DNA from: Chloroflexi bacterium OHK40 | GTDB taxonomy: Bacteria > Chloroflexota > Chloroflexia > Chloroflexales > Chloroflexaceae | Assembly (NCBI GenBank): GCA_004367505.1 | Contig: SFCB01000028.1 | Coordinates: 1-64,000, forward strand | Reading direction: 5' to 3' | DNA length: 64,000 nucleotides | Shown here: piece by piece, positions 58,907-64,000 of the stretch | Position numbering within the stretch: the first letter of the stretch is position 1 | Layout of the letters: every line of letters starts with the position of its first letter | The notes under the pieces: generated by a model | Seen by the model: the letters and a program-made list of their open reading frames with translations, nothing else | What the model was told of the DNA's origin: nothing | Database searches by the model: none | Program-made: the position numbers and the translations under genes

Positions 58907-59164
58907 CTACGCCGGGGTGGGCAGCCGCTCGCGCAGCCATGCCGCGCGGTGCTCAAGGAGCCGCACCGCCGCGTCCATGTCGTCGAGCATGGCCAGGAAA
59001 CTGCTGATGTCGTGGCCCTCGGCCGTCCGGGCGTAGGCCTCGAGCAGGCCGATCAGTTCCTCCCGGGCGAGGGGCCAAGTCTCGATCCATGCGTGCAAAT
59101 GCCCAGCGGGGCCGGGGCTCACCGGCACGAGGCGGGCTGGCGCAACCAGATCCTGGGGTCTCAT
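58907..59164 (-). CDS. Small helical hypothetical protein
   Basis: 85 residues from ATG 59164, with AAAGGAG upstream. The C-terminal 60 residues look helical (REELIGLLEAYARTAEGHDISSFLAMLDDMDAAVRLLEHRAAWL). No membrane segment or metal motif. Family not recognised. The mRNA leader contains a strong hairpin immediately before the Shine-Dalgarno, and a TACAAT (minus strand, about 59255-59260) may be the -10. Confidence 0.65.
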   Translation of the reverse strand: MRPQDLVAPARLVPVSPGPAGHLHAWIETWPLAREELIGLLEAYARTAEGHDISSFLAMLDDMDAAVRLLEHRAAWLRERLPTPA

Positions 59165-59564
59165 AGTGTATCTCCTTTGCAGGCGCACGGCCAATCCGGG
59201 CCGTGCGCTGGCGGCAACGTCGACACCAGCGCAGGCAGCCTGCGGAACGCCTCAATTGTAGCGTGTTCTGCGCCCGCTGTGGTTAAGAATGGTTCCGGTG
59301 TAGCGTACGGTTCTGCACTAGCCCTGGCCCGTTTCGGCGGGCTCCGCGTTCCGTAGCCGGGTCCTTACGGCGTTGGGAAGCGCTGCTGGCCCACACCCTC
59401 GCTTGCGCGGGGGCAGGCCGCCCGCTTGCGCGGGGGCAAACCCCTGGCCCCTCTCCAGAGCGGGATCGGGGGGCCGGCCCGTCAGGATGCGGTTGCTAGC
59501 GATGGAGGGAGCGGATCGTCCGTGCTATACTGCCCAGCGATACTGCGCGCCAGGAGGGCCTGTG
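59165..59564. repeat. Intergenic region with REP-like direct repeats
   Basis: 400 bp between the small gene (minus) and the CHAT gene (plus). Two direct copies of CGCTTGCGCGGGGGCA (59400-59415 and 59423-59438) match the middle part of the 8832-9110 palindromic block. TATACT at 59526-59531 is a likely -10 for the CHAT gene. Confidence 0.65.
59183..59208 (-). promoter_or_regulatory. 10-bp perfect leader hairpin next to the Shine-Dalgarno
   Basis: Inverted repeat GCGCACGGCC / GGCCGTGCGC with a 6-base loop, ending two bases from the AAAGGAG of the 58907-59164 gene. Such a fold could hold or expose the ribosome site, or protect the 5' end. Confidence 0.5.
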
Positions 59565-61784
59565 ATGGAGCCAGACGCTCGCCTCGATCTCTGGCTGAGG
59601 CCGGTTGAAGGTGGCGTAACCGCTTACCAGACCGACGTCGAGTTGACGCTGTTCTTTCAGCCGGCGCCCGACGCGACGCTCTTCAGCGCGAGCGCGCTGG
59701 CGGTGTTCGATACGGGCCTGCTGGGCGCGCTTGAGGGCGACGAGGTGGCCTATGGGCAGGCCCTTACCCGAATGCTCTTCGGCGCGTCAGAGGCCGGCGC
59801 CTTCATGGAGCGTGTACACGATCGCCTCACGGCTGGCCAGCGCCTGGTGGTGCGGCTCTTTCTGGAGGAGGCTCCGCCCGGCCTGCGCGCGCTCGCCTGG
59901 GAGCGGCTCTGCGACCCGCGCGGTGGTGTGCCCCTGGCCCGGCTGGGCTGGGAGCTGCGGCCGGGCGACTCCGACCGTCTCGCTGTGCCCCCACCGGCGC
60001 CGGATGCCCCCAGGGTGGAGGAGCCCCCGCCGGCGCCGGAGCCCATGCGCGGTGGGGACGGGCCACCGTTTCAGCCGGACGATTCCCGGGGGGAGTTGCT
60101 GGTTGAGCCCAGCGCAGCCGAGGAGGGGGCTTACCTGAACACTCGCTTCGAGGGCTATGAAGATGCCCCCACGCTCCCACTCCGGCGCTGGGTGCCCCTG
60201 GTCGTCGCGGTTGGCCCGCGCCTGGCTGAGCGCGCAGGTGAGCGCAGTGCGCCCTTTGGCTACCGCTTCGCCGGGGCCGACCCGGTGGCGTTTTCGGTGA
60301 CAGTTGCCGGCCAGCCCGAGGCATGGGAGATCCGCCCTGCCGAGGAGACCATGCTCGTGGTGCCACCGGCCGCCGGCGCCCCAGCCCACACCGAGCAAGA
60401 GGCGACCTTTCTGCTGCGGGCACGCCTCGCCGGCCAGCATAAACTCTACCTCCGGGTGGCACAACAGGCGACGGGAACTGTTGTGCAGGACCTGTGGCTC
60501 TCCGTCGTTGCCAGCGAGGCCGCCATCTCAGCTGGCCAGCCTGCGCCTGCGCCGGTGACGGGCAGCGTGCGGGTGAGCCATCCGATCGATCTGGAGACGG
60601 CAAGCCCGCACCGGGTGCGCCTGGTGTTCGCTGCGGAGGACGCCTCGGCCAGCGGGTTCGCGCTGCAAGTGGAGGCGTTGCTGCCCGACTGGCAGCTCAT
60701 CCAGCGCTTTCGTCTTCCGGTGAGCGGCGCCGAACTGCAGAGCGCCGCAGGGCGATTGCGCCGGGCCCTGGCTCAGATCGTACATGTTAGCACCCCCGAT
60801 GCCCCCGAGCCGCTCCCCTTCTGTAGCAGCACGAGCCTGACGATCCCTGAGCCGGTGATGCGCCAGGCCGCCCTGGAGCTCGCCGATGTCGGGCGCCAGG
60901 TGTGGGAACTGCTCTTTAGCCGTGGGAGCGCCGCCGCCGAGTTGCGGGCCTTCGCCCGCCGCTTGCGCCAGGTGCCCCCCGGCACCGTGCTCGATCTCGT
61001 GCTCGAGAACCCGCAGTTTGGCCTGCCATGGGCACTGCTCTACGATCAGCCCGGCGACATAACGGCGGAAACGCTGAGCTGGGCGGGCTTCTGGGGCCAC
61101 CGCTTTGATCTGCGCATCCACTACCCCGGCGACTACCCCGGCCCGCTGATCGGCGGCACGCCGCTGCGGGTGCTCATGGCCTGCCATGACGACCCGACGC
61201 TGCGGGCCTGGGCGGCCGAGCAGCAGGCCCTGATCGACCAGCGCCTGGGCGAGCGCTCCTGCGCGGTAGTGGCTGGGCGCGAGGGTTTTCTCAGCCAGCA
61301 GCGGAGTGGGGTCGACGCCCAGATCCTCTATACCTTCTGCCACGGCCAGCGCAGCCATCTTCCTGGCGAGCCGCTCCCGCTCCCGAGCGAGGCGGCGCTC
61401 GTGTTCGGCAGTGATGCCCCGGCTAGAGTCACCGATCTGCGGCGGCTTGAGCTTGACCCGTTGCCCCAGCGGCCGCTCGTCTTCATCAATGCCTGCGAGG
61501 GCGCGACCCGCGACCCGCTCTATTACGATAACTTCGTCTCCTACTTCATCGGCGACCGGCACGCCCGTGGTTGTATCGGCACCGAGGTGATCGTGCCCCG
61601 CTACCTCGCCCACCAGGTGGCCCTCGCCTTCTTCGATGGTTTCACGCGGGGCGAATCGGTTGGGCCGCTCCTCTGGCGCCTGCGGCGGCAGTTCCTGGCC
61701 GAGCATCACAATCTGCTGGTCTTTAACTACACGCTCTATGGCAACGGCGACATGCGGCTCGCGGCAGAGGCAGCGCGGCCTTGA
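59565..61784 (+). CDS. CHAT-domain (caspase-like) protein
   Basis: 739 residues; ATG 59565 follows AGGAGGG. The C-terminal ~170 residues are a CHAT peptidase: His593 in LYTFCHGQ and Cys644 in VFINACEGA form the caspase-type dyad. The middle (IPEPVMRQAALELADVGRQVWELLF, then LVLENPQFGLPWALLYD) is the region usually preceding CHAT. A Pro-rich linker around residues 145-170 separates an N-terminal beta-rich domain that I do not recognise. CHAT proteases act in bacterial signalling or defence, cleaving a partner on activation. Adjacent genes (P450, vWA) do not show an obvious target. An upstream frame extension runs through repeats and is rejected. Confidence 0.9.
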   Translation: MEPDARLDLWLRPVEGGVTAYQTDVELTLFFQPAPDATLFSASALAVFDTGLLGALEGDEVAYGQALTRMLFGASEAGAFMERVHDRLTAGQRLVVRLFLEEAPPGLRALAWERLCDPRGGVPLARLGWELRPGDSDRLAVPPPAPDAPRVEEPPPAPEPMRGGDGPPFQPDDSRGELLVEPSAAEEGAYLNTRFEGYEDAPTLPLRRWVPLVVAVGPRLAERAGERSAPFGYRFAGADPVAFSVTVAGQPEAWEIRPAEETMLVVPPAAGAPAHTEQEATFLLRARLAGQHKLYLRVAQQATGTVVQDLWLSVVASEAAISAGQPAPAPVTGSVRVSHPIDLETASPHRVRLVFAAEDASASGFALQVEALLPDWQLIQRFRLPVSGAELQSAAGRLRRALAQIVHVSTPDAPEPLPFCSSTSLTIPEPVMRQAALELADVGRQVWELLFSRGSAAAELRAFARRLRQVPPGTVLDLVLENPQFGLPWALLYDQPGDITAETLSWAGFWGHRFDLRIHYPGDYPGPLIGGTPLRVLMACHDDPTLRAWAAEQQALIDQRLGERSCAVVAGREGFLSQQRSGVDAQILYTFCHGQRSHLPGEPLPLPSEAALVFGSDAPARVTDLRRLELDPLPQRPLVFINACEGATRDPLYYDNFVSYFIGDRHARGCIGTEVIVPRYLAHQVALAFFDGFTRGESVGPLLWRLRRQFLAEHHNLLVFNYTLYGNGDMRLAAEAARP

Positions 61785-61829
61785 GCAGGCCGGGGTGGCC
61801 AGGCGCCGAGCCCACCCGATGGCTCCCGT

Positions 61830-63164
61830 TCACCGTGGCATGAGCCGCATGCGCAGGCCGTAGCGTGGCCGTAGGGTGATCGTGGGCTGGAGCACCACCG
61901 GGTGCTCCGGCAGCAGGATGGGCCGCCAGCGCCGGGCGATCGTGGCGAGTACGAGTACGCCCTCCATCCAGGCGAACTGCTCGCCGATACAGATGCGCGG
62001 GCCGCCCCCGAAGGGAAAGTAGGCGAACTTCGGGCGGGCCGCCCGCGCCTCGGGCGTGAAGCGCTCCGGGTCGAAGCGGTAGGGGTCCGGGTAGTAGCGT
62101 GGGTCGTGATGCACTATCCACTGGCTCATCATGGCGATCGTGCCCGGTGAAAAGGTGTGGCCGCCGGCCACAAACGGCGCAATCGCCCGCCGCCCGAGGA
62201 TCCAGGCTGGCGGGTAGAGCCGCAGCGCCTCGGCAAAGACCATCTCGGCCAGCCGTAGCTGCGGCAGGTCGGCCACAGTCGGCGCCCGGTCGCCCAGTAC
62301 GGCGGCAAGCTCGTCGTGGAGCTGGCGGTCCACTTCCGGGTGTTGCGAGAGCAGGTAGAACGTCCACGCGAGGGCATTGGCAGTCGTCTCGTGGCCAGCG
62401 AGGAAGATGGTGAGGGCCTCGTCGCGTACCTGGGCATCGGTCATGCCGGTGCCGTCGCCGTCGATGTCGCGGGCCTGCAGGAGCATCGCCAGCAGATCAC
62501 CGCCATCGGGCCGGGCGCGGCGCGCCGCGATCATGCCGTAGATAATGCGGTCGAGACGCTGGCGGGCGGCGCGGAAGCGCATCGTGGAGGGCAGGGGCAG
62601 TTGCTCGATCGCATCGGCGAACGGCAGCGCCACCAGCCTGAAGAGGGCCAGCAGGTCGGCCATGGCGGCGGCCACCTCGTCGGCGGAGCCATCCGTATCG
62701 GCGCCGAAGAGCGTCTCTCCGGCGATCCGCAAGGTCAGCCGCATCAGCTCGTTGGCCAGGTCCACGGTGGCGCCGGGCTGCCAGCGAGCCTGATGCTCGT
62801 CGGCCAGGCGGGCCATGGTGGCGCCGTAGCTGGCGATGCGCTGGCGGTGGAAAGCGGGCGCGGCGAGGCGGCGCTGGCGCAGGTGGTGGGCGCCCTCGCT
62901 GGTGAGCAGGCCATCGCCGAGCAGCCGTCTGGCACGCTCCAGGGCGCGGCCTTTTACGAAGCTGCGGCTATTGGTAACAAGCACCTCGCGGATGTCGTCG
63001 GGGTTGCTGAGGAGCACGACTGGCTGCGGGCCGAGCTGGAAGGCGGCCACATCGCCGTGGCGGGCGGCCGCGCGGCTAAGGAAGCCGATCGGGTCGCGCT
63101 GGAAGGCGATCAGCGTGGCGCCGGGGAGGGCGCGCGGGCGTGCGGGGGCATGAGCTGGCACCAT
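61830..63164 (-). CDS. Cytochrome P450
   Basis: 444 residues from ATG 63164, GGAGG seven bases before it; the longer frame to 63194 is rejected. The I-helix AGHETTA, the K-helix EALRLYPP (E-x-x-R), the PERF segment and the haem loop [12 protein letters not shown] with the Cys ligand are intact. No membrane anchor, so a soluble bacterial class I enzyme needing ferredoxin and reductase partners. Sequence style is of the CYP102/CYP110-like fatty-acid group rather than polyketide CYPs, from memory. Convergent with the CHAT gene, divergent from the vWA gene. Confidence 0.95.
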   Translation of the reverse strand: MVPAHAPARPRALPGATLIAFQRDPIGFLSRAAARHGDVAAFQLGPQPVVLLSNPDDIREVLVTNSRSFVKGRALERARRLLGDGLLTSEGAHHLRQRRLAAPAFHRQRIASYGATMARLADEHQARWQPGATVDLANELMRLTLRIAGETLFGADTDGSADEVAAAMADLLALFRLVALPFADAIEQLPLPSTMRFRAARQRLDRIIYGMIAARRARPDGGDLLAMLLQARDIDGDGTGMTDAQVRDEALTIFLAGHETTANALAWTFYLLSQHPEVDRQLHDELAAVLGDRAPTVADLPQLRLAEMVFAEALRLYPPAWILGRRAIAPFVAGGHTFSPGTIAMMSQWIVHHDPRYYPDPYRFDPERFTPEARAARPKFAYFPFGGGPRICIGEQFAWMEGVLVLATIARRWRPILLPEHPVVLQPTITLRPRYGLRMRLMPR

Positions 63165-63192
63165 ACGACACCTCCGTTGGAGCGACGGGATC

Positions 63193-63222
63193 ATAGTATG
63201 CGCTCAACGTAAAGATTGTAAA
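63193..63222 (-). promoter_or_regulatory. Candidate P450 promoter
   Basis: On the minus strand TTTACA (63222-63217), an 18-base spacer, then TACTAT (63198-63193), with a start expected near 63186 and ATG at 63164. Confidence 0.5.
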
Positions 63223-63238
63223 GCCTGGCCGGCATGGG

Positions 63239-63267
63239 TTGCCGGGCCTGCGGGAACTGGGTACAAT
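63239..63267 (+). promoter_or_regulatory. Candidate vWA-gene promoter
   Basis: TTGCCG (63239-63244), 17 bases, TACAAT (63262-63267). The start would be near 63274, giving a ~110-base leader to the GTG at 63383. It is divergent from the P450 promoter. Confidence 0.55.
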
Positions 63268-63382
63268 ATCAGGAAACCTCTACCTAATTGGCGTTTCGCC
63301 GCATCTGGCCGCAGCGCGCTTTGCCTCCTCTGCGGCACCCCCTGACGACATACCGGCCATCCCCACGGAAAGTGAGGCCGCG

Positions 63383-64000
63383 GTGCCTGCTCTCTCGTTT
63401 GTGCACCCGGAGATGTTGTGGCTGCTCGCGTTGCTGGGCGGGATCTGGGGCCTCGCGCTGGCCACGCCACGGCGCCTGGCTCCCTGGCGCCATTATGGCA
63501 GCCTCGCCCTGCGTTCGGCCATCCTCACCTGCCTGGTGTTCGCGGTGGCCGGCGCTCAGGCCGAGCTACCGGTGCGGCGCATCACGACCGTCTTCCTGCT
63601 GGACGGGAGCGACTCGGTGGCGCCCTCGATGCGGCTGCAGGCCGAGACGTTTATGCAGGAGGCGCTGCAGGCCATGCAGCCGGACGACCAGGCCGCTGTG
63701 ATCGTCTTCGGCGATGAGGCGCTGGTCGATCGCGCGCCGAGCGAGTCGCCGCGCCTGGCGCGGATCACGGCGGCGCCGGGGGGCGGCTACACCGACATCG
63801 CCGAGGCCATTCAGCTTGGTCTGGCCCTTTTCCCCGCCGACACCCAGAAGCGGTTGGTGCTGCTCTCCGACGGGGGGGAAAACGCCGGTAGCGCGATCGA
63901 GGCCGCCCGCCTCGCCGCCGCCCGTGGTGTGCCGATCGAGGTGCTCGACCTGAGTATGGCCACCGGCGAGCCGGAGGCGATCGTTGAGCGCCTGGAGGCC
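63383..64000 (+). CDS. vWA-domain membrane protein, 3' end outside window
   Basis: The frame is open from GTG 63383 (GAGG five bases before) to the right edge, 206 codons. Two hydrophobic helices (about residues 8-26 and 40-58, the second LRSAILTCLVFAVAGAQA) precede a von Willebrand A domain. The MIDAS motif reads LLDGSDSVAPS (D-x-S-x-S), with TDIAEAIQLGLAL supplying the Thr and LVLLSDGGEN the Asp. The arrangement is typical of BatA-like or glutamine-amidotransferase-type membrane vWA proteins common in Chloroflexota. Function unknown. Confidence 0.85.
   Translation, partial: MPALSFVHPEMLWLLALLGGIWGLALATPRRLAPWRHYGSLALRSAILTCLVFAVAGAQAELPVRRITTVFLLDGSDSVAPSMRLQAETFMQEALQAMQPDDQAAVIVFGDEALVDRAPSESPRLARITAAPGGGYTDIAEAIQLGLALFPADTQKRLVLLSDGGENAGSAIEAARLAAARGVPIEVLDLSMATGEPEAIVERLEA

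Noticed and set aside
1-64000. tRNA, rRNA, insertion sequences, prophage or attachment sites
   Set aside because: I scanned the intergenic regions for cloverleaf-type sequence, transposase-like frames and terminal inverted repeats with target duplications and found none I could support by eye.

Overview
The window looks like chromosomal DNA of a high-GC Chloroflexota bacterium, probably class Chloroflexia. This rests on the kinds of genes present, not on any rRNA or marker-gene match. Pointers are a [2Fe-2S] protein resembling the chlorosome-envelope ferredoxins of green bacteria (38569-39204), a phosphoribulokinase-signature protein (45596-46501), and a mosaic of short operons on both strands. 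I see no rRNA, tRNA, CRISPR array, transposase or phage gene. Intergenic DNA carries two families of short dispersed repeats.

Layout. 1-6282 holds a dipeptide-type ABC transporter (binding protein and two permeases, no ATPases in view) followed by two short-chain dehydrogenases and a 2-hydroxyacid dehydrogenase in one tight operon. 6379-12232 holds a TspO-like membrane protein, an M20 dipeptidase, a palindromic-repeat block, a metallo-beta-lactamase-fold hydrolase, an epimerase and a beta-repeat (DUF4097-like) protein. 12374-17274 is a seven-gene operon (NYN-domain protein, methyltransferase, FolB, RibD-type reductase, zinc-less MDR dehydrogenase, QueD/PTPS-like protein, glycosyltransferase) that converges on a GTP cyclohydrolase II gene at 18075-17476. 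The set reads as an uncharacterised GTP-derived pteridine or pyrimidine glycoside pathway.

18531-36083 is a catabolic island for an aromatic or related acid. It has an ALDH, a benzoate-CoA-ligase-like enzyme, an amidohydrolase, a complete Liv-type ABC transporter, PaaA/B/C/D-like subunits of an aryl-CoA epoxidase, two enoyl-CoA hydratases, a PaaY-like protein, a second ALDH, a TetR regulator and a 3-hydroxyacyl-CoA dehydrogenase. Two strong sigma70-type promoters (18423 and 27441) each carry the same operator, TGACTG-N6-CAGTCA, which ties the transport and degradation genes into one regulon, probably under the TetR protein at 33937.

36322-54047 is mixed: MFS plus acyltransferase, the chlorosome-type ferredoxin, sugar-type oxidoreductase and isomerase, VanZ-like protein with a response regulator and histidine kinase, phosphoribulokinase, dienelactone hydrolase, a heterodimeric ABC exporter and a membrane-anchored RsbR-like STAS protein. 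54141-58788 contains a truncated ScyD/ScyE-like gene, then central-carbon genes: a phosphofructokinase with ATP-type residues, GAPDH, and a second phosphofructokinase with pyrophosphate-type residues. 58907-64000 holds a small hypothetical gene behind a strong leader hairpin, a CHAT-domain (caspase-like) protein, a cytochrome P450 and the start of a vWA membrane protein that runs off the window.

The best candidates for something undescribed are the 12.4-18.1 kb pteridine-like cluster, whose PTPS-family member keeps its zinc ligands but lacks the catalytic Cys and the usual Asp-His pair, and the 27.5-30.2 kb PaaABCD-like oxygenase with PaaD split into two genes and no PaaE reductase.
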